A stretch of DNA of 64,000 nucleotides from Sphingobacterium sp. UBA5670 (GTDB lineage: Bacteria; Bacteroidota; Bacteroidia; Sphingobacteriales; Sphingobacteriaceae): contig NZ_DIIM01000001.1 of assembly GCF_002420705.1 (NCBI RefSeq), forward strand, positions 62,001 through 126,000, read 5' to 3'. Below are positions 16,491-25,600 of this stretch, piece after piece. Under the pieces are notes generated by a model, which was given only the letters and a program-made list of their open reading frames with translations, searched no databases and was not told the DNA's origin. Each line of letters begins with the position of its first letter. Position 1 is the first letter of the stretch. Position numbers and translations under genes: made by a program.

Positions 16491-18500
16491 TTATTTTATC
16501 AAGGTATCAAACACTTGTCTTTCTCCATTTTGCCAGCGGATCTCCACTTTCTTATCCGTCGCTTTCAATTGTGGAAACAGCTCTTCATTTGCCCATTTTT
16601 CCCCTGACTTCTTCCACAGCTGCAAAGTGACATACCATTGTTCCCGTGGTCTCCCCTCCCTTACAAAACAGTTCAAAACGGCACTCTCTTCGGCTACAGG
16701 ATGAAGCCCATGACAACTTATGCTTTCCATTCCCTGCCAACCCATTAATCGCACCATAGCCAATTGGTACTCACCGTTATCTAAAATCATCGCCTCCTGT
16801 CCTTTATACTGAAGTTTATACGTTTGAATGGGCTTATCTTTCCATTTTGGAAGGGCGTAGTGTCCTAAACGGAAGACCAACGGTTTGTCGGAAAGGACTT
16901 GATCACATCTCAAAAATCCATTTGCCAATGTCATCTCCGATAAGGCCAAATGTACCGTCGTGTCCGAGGCTAAGGTAGCCAAACGACGATATATTCTCCC
17001 CTCATAACCTTTAAATTGATAGATACGAAGTGGTTCCCATTTCTTCAAACCGTTTTGAAAGGTGTAATTCATTGAAATTTCTCCGTTTTTTCCATCGGCC
17101 TGCCAAGGAAATGCACTGTTATAGGACAACTTATTATAATTTTCTGTTCCTTGGTAATAGCCCATTTTCTCGCTTGAGTTCGAAGAACGAATTTCAGAAG
17201 CACCGATTTTATCATAATCAGTTATGAGGATTTCAGCACCTTTAACATAGGTATTTAATGTCTTGGCTTCAGGAATTTGATTATCCCACGCACCTAAATT
17301 TTCCGGTGCCGTCCAAAACCTACTACTTTTAGGAACTAAAAGACCTAGAAAAAACTTTCCTAACCAGTATGCGCTTCCCCGGCAGCTATACTCCTGTACT
17401 GCAGGATCAAAAGCACCATAAAAACCAAGATTTGGAACACCATCTGAAAGAAAATCGGGGTTTTCTAAAAACTGTAACAGCGTGCCGGATGCAATTCTTC
17501 GCATCCAACCATAATTAATGGACGGATCATCCAATAACCCCAATAACGGAAAGGGTACAGCGGCCCCCATACGATAAGAAATACTACGTCCCCACATAAT
17601 CATTTCACCATTGCGGCTGAATAAATAAGGATAGCTTTTAACAACGTCTTGTAGGTTCGCCTTAAATCTAGCTGCAAGTTCAGGATACATTGTCGCGCCA
17701 TAGCTATTTGCCCAAAGTGTCCCGTAGAGCTGAAAGGCCCACATGCTGTAGTAATCATAATATGGACTGTCATTATACCAACCATCGCCATGATAGTCCT
17801 TTAAGCATTTTTCTAACAGATCCCTGAGATAATCTTCTCGAACAGCATAGCCTCTACTTTTAAAAAAACTTAGAATCATAACATTGAAAAAGCGCCAATT
17901 CATCTCAATTGTTGGTCCATTGCCATAACTTAGCATGGTCTGTGCAAGTGCATTTTTGGTATGTTCCGGCAAAGGATCCCACAGCACTTCCGGAGCGGCC
18001 ATTAGTGCGACAGCTAAACCACCAAACTCCACCAGCTTTTGACTTGGTCCTCCATCTGCGGGAAGTGGGGCAATATAACTTTCAGAACTCTCATTCAATA
18101 GACATTCCAGTTGATGCCGATAATAATCCGCCACACGAATATCTCGAATCTTATAGTCAGCATTTTCCTTTAAAAGGGGGACAGCTATGAAAAGCGTGCG
18201 GCACAGCCCCTCTAACCGTTCCGTTTCGTTGTGCACCCCATCTCTGGGATAGCTGCGTCCAGGCTGCTTGGCAAATAACATGGGATCATTAAGATCCTGA
18301 ACCTTCGAAAAAGCACCCTCTAACAAATAGGATGCCGCATCCAACCAATGCTGGCGTGTCAGGCCAGTATACTGACTTCTTTTAAAATCTGGATTTTTCA
18401 GCTCAAAAACCGCTTTTTTCTGCGCCCGTACAACAGTTCCGAACATAACAAAAAGCCAAACTAACATCAAAATTCGAGGCATTCGCTGTCTTATTTTCAT
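16491..18500 (-). CDS. DUF2264 family secreted protein, long form (GH154-like candidate glucuronidase)
   Basis: Start chosen at ATG 18500 (MKIRQRMPRILMLVWLF), four bases after the upstream BNR gene stop and behind a GGAG; longer readings overlap that gene by 85 bases. 669 residues. Signal peptide to about residue 27, then the DUF2264 alpha/alpha-barrel domain to about 400, with LEGLCRTLFIAVPLL, MNWRFFNVMILSFFKSRG, DGWYNDSPYYDYYSMWAF and EYSCRGSAYWLGK. A C-terminal beta-rich domain of about 250 residues follows. From memory, characterised DUF2264 enzymes include exo-acting beta-glucuronidases of family GH154 in arabinogalactan-degrading loci. Activity here is inferred from family and context. 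Last gene of the four-gene enzyme operon. Confidence 0.82.
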   Translation of the reverse strand: MKIRQRMPRILMLVWLFVMFGTVVRAQKKAVFELKNPDFKRSQYTGLTRQHWLDAASYLLEGAFSKVQDLNDPMLFAKQPGRSYPRDGVHNETERLEGLCRTLFIAVPLLKENADYKIRDIRVADYYRHQLECLLNESSESYIAPLPADGGPSQKLVEFGGLAVALMAAPEVLWDPLPEHTKNALAQTMLSYGNGPTIEMNWRFFNVMILSFFKSRGYAVREDYLRDLLEKCLKDYHGDGWYNDSPYYDYYSMWAFQLYGTLWANSYGATMYPELAARFKANLQDVVKSYPYLFSRNGEMIMWGRSISYRMGAAVPFPLLGLLDDPSINYGWMRRIASGTLLQFLENPDFLSDGVPNLGFYGAFDPAVQEYSCRGSAYWLGKFFLGLLVPKSSRFWTAPENLGAWDNQIPEAKTLNTYVKGAEILITDYDKIGASEIRSSNSSEKMGYYQGTENYNKLSYNSAFPWQADGKNGEISMNYTFQNGLKKWEPLRIYQFKGYEGRIYRRLATLASDTTVHLALSEMTLANGFLRCDQVLSDKPLVFRLGHYALPKWKDKPIQTYKLQYKGQEAMILDNGEYQLAMVRLMGWQGMESISCHGLHPVAEESAVLNCFVREGRPREQWYVTLQLWKKSGEKWANEELFPQLKATDKKVEIRWQNGERQVFDTLIK

Positions 18501-18504
18501 ATTT

Positions 18505-19851
18505 TTAGTTTCTCCATTTTTTTCTAGCTTTATCGTGCCATTCAAGCACTTTAACGGTTGTCGGAGCGGCTTCCGATAACCCCTCACCATCTTTTTGGAC
18601 CGTAGCCTGTACGAATAGTGCTATCTTGCGCTTTTTTTTCCAAAGCTCGGTATCGTAAGTAGGTTCCCAAGATCCCACAGATTCATCACAAAGATCAACA
18701 AGATCAGTTGCTTCTTGCTGCATCCCCTCTAAGGTCAGAATAGATGGCCGATATCCCCGTTCCTGGTCTCGAAAGATCAGCGTTAAGGCAGTTCTATTGT
18801 CTTTGCCCCGGACCAATATTTGCGGTCTAGCGATAGGAATCTCTTTCGTTCCACCACCACTTAAGCTAAATGGGGTCTTTCTAAAATCAAAAGATCGGAC
18901 TTTCCATTCCCCATCCTGCAAATAAATAACTTTATACTGCGGAATCTGAGATCCTGGATCACGCCAATAGCTTGCTATAAAAGGATTTCCCTTGTCGTCA
19001 GCAGCAATTGATGTCTGATTAATCAGTTCGTGCTGCTGTGGGATACGAGCTGCATATTCTACGGTAGAGGCATTTATAGGTAGATTATATCTCGTTCCAT
19101 TACTGCGCTCCCAGGTTAATCCGCCATCTTTTGAGCAGGCATAAGCCATATCATGATTGCTTGCCACATCCGGGCTTTCACGCCAGACCCAGGATAGATG
19201 TATCGTTCCCTGATGATCGACATAACTTTGCCAATACGCATTTCTCTTTCCTTCACCATCAATCAAGTTGCTATGAATACGTTTCCATTGCTGCTGTTTC
19301 ACATCATAGCTATTCACCACGAGATTGCCGTTGCCCGATCCCCCGTCTCGATATAGAAATAACAACTGGCCATTGGGGAGTTTTAAAAATTCGGGGTAAG
19401 TCACTAGTGTCTCATCTCGACCTACCATAACCTGCTCGTAACCAAGGACGAGGCTATTTGGATGAAGAGAACGTGCATACCTCAATCGACTGTTATGCTG
19501 ATCCCAGCATACGTGAAGATATCCAGCCTTATCCACCATGATGCTGATAACATTGTGCGCATCTTTGGCATGGCCGGTATAAGCGGTACGGCGTAGCTGC
19601 CAAGCTTTCCCCGATAGCAGACGTCGACCTAAGACGACATATCCCTCGTCGTCATAATAAGCTATATACTGATATTTACGGTCGCTTGTTAAGGAATTCT
19701 TGCGAAATACAGCCGTATTAACCGTATTCTTTGCCCATCCGCTCCCAGCTATTGTTTCCTTAATTTTTTGTCCCTGCACCTGACAGAGAAATAATAGGGA
19801 TGTACAATAGAGCGTCCCTATTCTTAAAATTTGACTAAGATATCTTTTCAT
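18505..19851 (-). CDS. BNR_4 beta-propeller polysaccharide lyase/rhamnosidase-type enzyme
   Basis: 448 residues with a signal peptide ending near CQVQGQ. The body has repeated propeller blades with Asp-box-like pieces (KDGGLTWERSNG, ADDKGNPFIASYW). The key segment has His99 in DAHN and His119 in CWDQH, exactly 20 residues apart, plus Tyr206 (AYWQSY) and Arg224 (WVWRES). Seven-bladed propellers of this type include polysaccharide lyases (PL24, PL25, PL42) and GH145 rhamnosidases; a pair of His with a Tyr and Arg is the catalytic arrangement I recall for the lyases. With GH105 in the same operon, a lyase producing unsaturated uronates is the best guess. It starts 46 bases after the short DUF2264 gene. 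Confidence 0.78.
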   Translation of the reverse strand: MKRYLSQILRIGTLYCTSLLFLCQVQGQKIKETIAGSGWAKNTVNTAVFRKNSLTSDRKYQYIAYYDDEGYVVLGRRLLSGKAWQLRRTAYTGHAKDAHNVISIMVDKAGYLHVCWDQHNSRLRYARSLHPNSLVLGYEQVMVGRDETLVTYPEFLKLPNGQLLFLYRDGGSGNGNLVVNSYDVKQQQWKRIHSNLIDGEGKRNAYWQSYVDHQGTIHLSWVWRESPDVASNHDMAYACSKDGGLTWERSNGTRYNLPINASTVEYAARIPQQHELINQTSIAADDKGNPFIASYWRDPGSQIPQYKVIYLQDGEWKVRSFDFRKTPFSLSGGGTKEIPIARPQILVRGKDNRTALTLIFRDQERGYRPSILTLEGMQQEATDLVDLCDESVGSWEPTYDTELWKKKRKIALFVQATVQKDGEGLSEAAPTTVKVLEWHDKARKKWRN

Positions 19852-19897
19852 TCATTTTTTAAATTGAGCCCACGCCCCTCGTTTCATCGATGCTGTA

Positions 19898-21145
19898 TTA
19901 GCGAATGCCCTTGCTATGGTCGGAGTTCCAATCCTGTCCTGACCAGATACGTTTGGCACTCCAGTCGGTAACTTCACTTGTCCAGAAAGGATCATCATCT
20001 GGCAGCCCTAAAGGCAAAAAAATCACCGAACAGAGGTAAGGACTTCCTTGATTGTTATAAGAGTCGGCGAGACCAGGTTGACTGCCGTACATGCCCAATG
20101 TCAACCAGCCATTTTCATATGTACTTGGATTCTCTGTCGTCTTTTTTAATACAGCAGACAGAGCACCACGCACCTGCCCGTTTGTCAGTTCTCTTGGAAG
20201 CCGCTTCTTAAATGCCATGTCTGCCAAATGATGAAAGGCTGCTGCCCGATAAATTACGGATCTTCCTGTTGGAGGAAAACTACCGTCGGCATTGATCAGC
20301 CGCTCTTGAATAATAGCATAACGTTCGTTTCGAAGCTTGATTTTCGCAAACATGTTATCGTAGTTCTGGGTTTTCAATTGGATCAAATCCATGATACCCG
20401 CCAAAAAAGGATGAATAACATAACTATTATAATAATCGAAAGCATACTGTGGACCATCCATATACATACCATCACCAACATACCATTGCTCCAATTGCTG
20501 CAAGGCGTAGTCGACACGCATTACATCCCAATCCTCCGAATATTTGGCTAAGAACACCTCATTCATCGCCGAGAAAAGCAACCAATTTGAATATGCTGGA
20601 CGAAATTGCCGCGTAATCTTTATCGATGCAATCAAATTCTTTCTGGTTTGCTGATCAAGGTGATCCCACAGCCATGGACTTCGTATAAAGCCTAAAGCAA
20701 TAAAGGAGGCATCCACAAGCTGTTGCCCCCCGAGATCAAAACGCATAAAATCCCGTGCATTACTATCCAATGCATTTTTAAGTGCTTGAATCGTCCAAGT
20801 TCTATATTGATCACGTAGTTTTCTTTCAGCCACAGAACCACCATTCAGTGAAAGCCAAGGGGCTATACCTGACAATGCTCGTCCCAATACCTCAACATAT
20901 TGTACCTTTATACGATGCTCCCTGTTATCCACACGATTTGATGTCATCTGAGGCATGTTTAATCGCAGGCTATCATGCGCCAAACTCCGCAAAACCGGAC
21001 GCAACATACGGTCCATTTCCTGAAGCCAAAAAGTCCTTCCTGTCTCCTTATTATCCGTAGATTTCTGCTTTACAATTTGCCCGCGGACAAATTGAACCGC
21101 CAACAGCAACAGGAAAAAAAGTATAATTCGCATCTTAATTTTCAT
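19898..21145 (-). CDS. DUF2264 family secreted protein, short form
   Basis: 415 residues. Signal peptide about 1-22 (LFFLLLLAVQFVRGQ), then a single DUF2264 alpha/alpha-barrel: FWLQEMDRMLRPVLRSLA, YVEVLGRALSGIAPWL, SNWLLFSAMNEVFLAKY, VGDGMYMDGPQYAFDYYNSY and a C-terminal NNQGSPYLCSVIFLPLGLP. It lacks the C-terminal beta domain of its long paralogue at 16491-18500. The two aromatic and Asp-rich loops (GDGMYMDG and YYNSY) probably line the active site. Secreted or periplasmic action on uronic-acid-linked oligosaccharides is inferred from family and neighbours. It starts eight bases after the GH105 stop, so the two are translationally close. Confidence 0.82.
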   Translation of the reverse strand: MKIKMRIILFFLLLLAVQFVRGQIVKQKSTDNKETGRTFWLQEMDRMLRPVLRSLAHDSLRLNMPQMTSNRVDNREHRIKVQYVEVLGRALSGIAPWLSLNGGSVAERKLRDQYRTWTIQALKNALDSNARDFMRFDLGGQQLVDASFIALGFIRSPWLWDHLDQQTRKNLIASIKITRQFRPAYSNWLLFSAMNEVFLAKYSEDWDVMRVDYALQQLEQWYVGDGMYMDGPQYAFDYYNSYVIHPFLAGIMDLIQLKTQNYDNMFAKIKLRNERYAIIQERLINADGSFPPTGRSVIYRAAAFHHLADMAFKKRLPRELTNGQVRGALSAVLKKTTENPSTYENGWLTLGMYGSQPGLADSYNNQGSPYLCSVIFLPLGLPDDDPFWTSEVTDWSAKRIWSGQDWNSDHSKGIR

Positions 21146-21153
21146 AGTCTATT

Positions 21154-22269
21154 TTATTTTTTATCCAGATAACGATACATTTCTGTACCCGCCAATAAGA
21201 ATGCGCCTACACCAAATGGAGCGGTAGAATTGGCATCAACTACCTGTCCGGGGATAGCTTTCTCACCGATAGGTTGTACATATCCGATTCTTCCGTCATC
21301 TTGTAGCGAAACTTCACTCAAGTAATGCCAGCCTTTAAGCGCTGCCTGGGAAAACTTCGGATCAATGAGTATATTTTCGTTGATTCCCCAAAGTAAACCA
21401 TAAGTAAAGAATGCGGTCCCGCTAGTTTCCCTTCCGGGTGCATGATCCGGATCCAACATGCTCCGTGTCCAGAACCCTTCGTCCTGCTGGCAGCTTATGA
21501 TCGCAACCGCCATTTCTTTGAATCTTTGATGATAATAATCGTAATGTTTATCCTGCTTGGGCAGATCTTGAAGAACTTTCGCCAAGGCTGCGAACACCCA
21601 GCCATCACCTCGCGCCCAAAAATCCTTTTTGCCATGAAGGCTTTTGTGTTTCGGATAAACATATTTTGCATCACGATAGTATAATTTATCCGTCTTATCG
21701 AACATAATACTATCCGCGTAAGATAAATAGGTATACATCCTATCTAGATAAAGAGAATCTTGGGTCAATTTGTACATTTTGGTCATGACAGGCATGACCA
21801 TATAAAGGCCATCAGCCCACCACCAATAATCAGTATGGGGTGAATGGATCTGATAGTCCATAACTTCTTTGGCACGGGCTATCTTTTCTGGACTTGGCGA
21901 TAGATTATAAAGATCAATATAGGTCTGGAAACAAATCTGCCAATCACCAAAAAGAACATAATCATCCGTTTCACCATAGCTATACTTCCAATTTTGTCTG
22001 TCAGTTGATTTAGCGCCCTTCCAGCCGTTGAACCTTGCCCAATCTTCAGAATATTTCAGGTCGCTTTTTGACCCGGAGATCTTATAGAATTCCATATTTC
22101 CAGTATGGTAGGCCGCCTGATCCCAAAATGCCCAAACCTCTGGCTTGTGATTCGATTGCCAATACCGGTTTGCACTTTTAAGCTGAGAAAGGACAACTTC
22201 TTTTTTCGGTATCTGACCAAAAGAGAAATGTCCGATAAACAATAGGCATAAAATAAAATTGATACGCAT
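21154..22269 (-). CDS. GH105 family unsaturated glucuronyl/galacturonyl hydrolase
   Basis: 371 residues. Signal peptide about 1-18 (LFIGHFSFG). Alpha/alpha-barrel family signatures: YGETDDYVLFGDWQICFQ, WWWADGLYMVMPVM with the likely catalytic Asp153, the RGDGWVF turn and GRETSGTAFFTYGLLWGIN. GH88/GH105 enzymes remove the 4,5-unsaturated uronic acid left at the non-reducing end by polysaccharide lyases, by hydrating the double bond. Its presence implies that lyase products are formed, supporting a lyase role for the BNR_4 protein. It is first in the operon GH105, short DUF2264, BNR_4, long DUF2264, and is divergent from the hybrid sensor gene. Confidence 0.92.
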   Translation of the reverse strand: MRINFILCLLFIGHFSFGQIPKKEVVLSQLKSANRYWQSNHKPEVWAFWDQAAYHTGNMEFYKISGSKSDLKYSEDWARFNGWKGAKSTDRQNWKYSYGETDDYVLFGDWQICFQTYIDLYNLSPSPEKIARAKEVMDYQIHSPHTDYWWWADGLYMVMPVMTKMYKLTQDSLYLDRMYTYLSYADSIMFDKTDKLYYRDAKYVYPKHKSLHGKKDFWARGDGWVFAALAKVLQDLPKQDKHYDYYHQRFKEMAVAIISCQQDEGFWTRSMLDPDHAPGRETSGTAFFTYGLLWGINENILIDPKFSQAALKGWHYLSEVSLQDDGRIGYVQPIGEKAIPGQVVDANSTAPFGVGAFLLAGTEMYRYLDKK

Positions 22270-22650
22270 GTCTTAAGATTTATAATTTTTGATTCCCAAA
22301 CCGGGATAAACAAAACTACTTCAAATCGATGTAGAAGATGTTTGAATAAAGACTAATCATGACCCAAAATGGGATCAATTTAGGTCTAAAAGGCCCATTT
22401 ATCGTGTTTAAGAACCCTATTTTAAATAAGCGTACAATATACACTTATTTAAAAAAACATTTGTATCTTTAATCGATATAAACCTAAAAATATTCAGTTG
22501 GTCTCTTTTTTTTCGCGATACGATACGGATATTATTGAAGCACAATTACACCGCAGCAGGGTCACCTCCTGAGATGGAGCACAGAACCTGTTACTGGGAT
22601 AAGAAATTTACCTAAACTGGATTGGACAGGTGGAATTAAAAATTATTAAG
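22270..22650. promoter_or_regulatory. Divergent control region between GH105 operon and hybrid sensor gene
   Basis: 381 bases with no gene. Visible pieces are an inverted repeat TTCAAA (22320-22325) with TTTGAA (22341-22346), 50 bases before the GH105 start, and CCCA-AAA-TGGG at 22363-22373. The TTCAA/TTGAA arms resemble those upstream of susC, so this could be the second operator of the same regulator. No exact TAnnTTTG element was found for either gene. Confidence 0.45.
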
Positions 22651-25600
22651 ATGAATGCAAGTATTAAGCAGATTATTACATTTTTATATCTATCTCTATC
22701 CCTAGTAACTTTTGTCTTTAGCCAACAAATGGGACTCAACCCTGTGACAAAAAATTATGAGCTTCCATCTCTAACGATCAATCAGACTATTCAGGATCAA
22801 GAAGGCTATATCTGGTTTGCATCCACACAGGGATTAAGCCGCTATGATGCCTATAATATCCTGAATTTTAAACTAAAGGATGCTACCGGAAAAGTGACCT
22901 CCCAGCAAGCGATCAGGACGCTTATAGAACTAGAAAATAAACTGATTTTGGGCGGTGAGAAAGGTGTCTACGTATTAGATAAACGTAACTATAAAGTATT
23001 CCCCCTCAACGATCCACGTGTAACAACCGTCCGCGTCAATGCATTGATGGTTGACCATTCAAAACGGCTTTGGATCGGCACAGATAATGGTATTTTTATT
23101 TACAACAGTGATTTACAACCTCTGACAGAAGCCCAAAGTTCATCTATCCTGAACAGTACCATGCGAGGCAAAACGATTAATACAATATTTCAAGATAGAC
23201 AAGCGCAGATTTGGATCGGTGTCTGGGGGGCCGGCTTATTCAAACTCAGTCCTGAGAACAAAACACTACACGCTTACCCTAGACTGGGCCAGCGCAACAG
23301 TCCCTTCAAACTTATGGAAGATGATCACGGACAATTGTGGATATGTACTTGGGGTGATGGAATATATTTGTTCAATCCAAAAGAACCAAACAATCCATAT
23401 ACGGAAATTGAGATCAAAAACAAACGCCGTCATGTAGGTAAAGAAGATCTTTTTTACAATATCATTCAGGATCAGAGCCGTCATTATATTTGGATTCTCT
23501 CTTTCTCAGGCATATCAACACTTCAGTACAAAAATGGTCAATTGCAAGAAATCGACCTTTCTAACCACTTCAATAATACGACGAATATCTTCAACGATAT
23601 TTATCAAGATAAAAACGGCACCTTATGGCTAGCCGTCGGAGGGAAAGGAGTATCCATGTTTACTTTTGATAAACCAATTGTTAAAAACTATAGTTTCAAA
23701 AAAATCAAAACATTGTACAGTATCGCTCCAAACCTAAATATGCTTTATCGAGATCCTAATGGCATCTTATGGTTTAATCTCGAAAGGTTTGGATTTGGTA
23801 GTCTCTCCACAAAAACAAATCAGTTAAATACATATAGTAATTCCAATTTTAGGGACTTGATTTCTATACGTGCGGTTACTTGCGCCACAGATTTTAGACA
23901 AGAACTTTGGGTAGGTTCAGCGTATGAACCGTCAATTAATGTCTTTCAAAAGACAAACAATAATATCAAATTCTTACGGAAGATAGATTTAACCCAACAT
24001 ACCGACCATCGGGGAATACCCTCTTTTTTCTTTACAGATAAAGAAAAAAGACTTTGGATCGCAACAACACAGGGTCTGCTCCTGAAAAAGTCGGAATCGG
24101 AAAACATCACAATTATTCCCCAAATAAAGGATCAACCAGTAGCTATTGCACAGGGCAATCAAAACCATATTTGGATTGCAACCAAAGAAAATGGAATCTA
24201 TTGTATCGATACCCATAATTTCCAGTCCATACTCGCTCATATTGGTAAAGAGACTCCGGGCTTAAAAAGTGACCAGATTGAAACAATGGACGTTGATCAT
24301 AATGGCAATTTATGGATTGGCACGAAAGATAATAGACTGTTGAACTATCAGCTCGCTAACCAAAAAGTATCAGAAATCGCAAATAATACATTATTTGAGA
24401 AAAACCAGCTTCTCGATGTTATCTGTCTTGATCGTTATACTTGGTTATCTACTACGCGTAATTTATACAAGATTAGCAACTCCAACAAAAACATCAGTGA
24501 ATTTTCTGCTTCCGACAGCCTTCAGGTTAACATGTTTTCAAAGCGGGCCTTTGCCGTGGATAAAACCTCCAATACCATTTATTTTGGTGGTTACAACGGC
24601 ATAGTACAGCTCAATGACCATAGCATTTTACCTAATTTCAAAGAAAAAGTTCTTATTTCGGACATAAAAATTAATAATAAGTCCATTATCCTAGAATCAA
24701 AACAGGGAATATTCAGTGATGTCCCCCCTAAATTGACGCTGAATCCCCAAGATCAAAATATTGAAATATCCTTCTCAACCCTGCCTTTTACGCAGGAAGG
24801 AAAAATCCGTTATGCTTATAAATTAGAAGGTGTTGACAAAGAATGGATCTACGCCCCTCGAGATCGTATCTTTGCGACATATAACAATTTAAGCAAAGGG
24901 AGTTATAGATTTTTAGTCAAATCGACGGACTCGTACAATAAGTGGAGTACAACTTTTACTCAAATTGAAATAATAAAGAAACCTTCATTCTACGAAAGCA
25001 ATTTAGCTTACTTTTTATACGCATGTATTTTCGGTGGGATTGTCTTCTTTTTTATAAATTATTCTTTTAAGCGTTTAAAATTGAGCGGTGATCTAAAAAT
25101 TGCCCAAATTGAAAAAGAAAAGACTAAGGAGCTAACGCAGTCCAAACTCAGTTATTTTACCAATATTTCACACGATTTGCTCACGCCGCTAACTATTATA
25201 TCCTGTTTAGTGGATGATGTTCAGATGACTACGAAAAATAATTTGGAGCAATTTAATAAAATGCGCCTTAATCTAAGCCGTCTAAAACGGTTGCTCCAAC
25301 AAATCTTGGATTTCAGAAGAATGGAAAACAACGGCATGAAGCTACAAATCAGTGCATCCAATTTCCCCTCTTTTGTTACTCAATTGGGAGCCATGCATTT
25401 TAGTCCAATTGCCAAAAAGAAAAACATCGATTTTGAAATTCAACATGGAGAATGTCCCGAAATCCTCTTCTATGACATCGACAAAATCGACAAAATTCTT
25501 TTCAATCTCCTATCAAATGCATTTAAATATACCGAGCAAGGTGGAAAGGTTACACTTTCTTATCATGTAGAAGAAGGAATAAATTCCAATAGGCTCTTCA

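Noticed and set aside
22363..22377. A CCCA-AAA-TGGG inverted repeat before the HTCS gene
   Set aside because: The outer TGA/TCA arms do not align with the inner stem, so it is only a short 4-bp hairpin.
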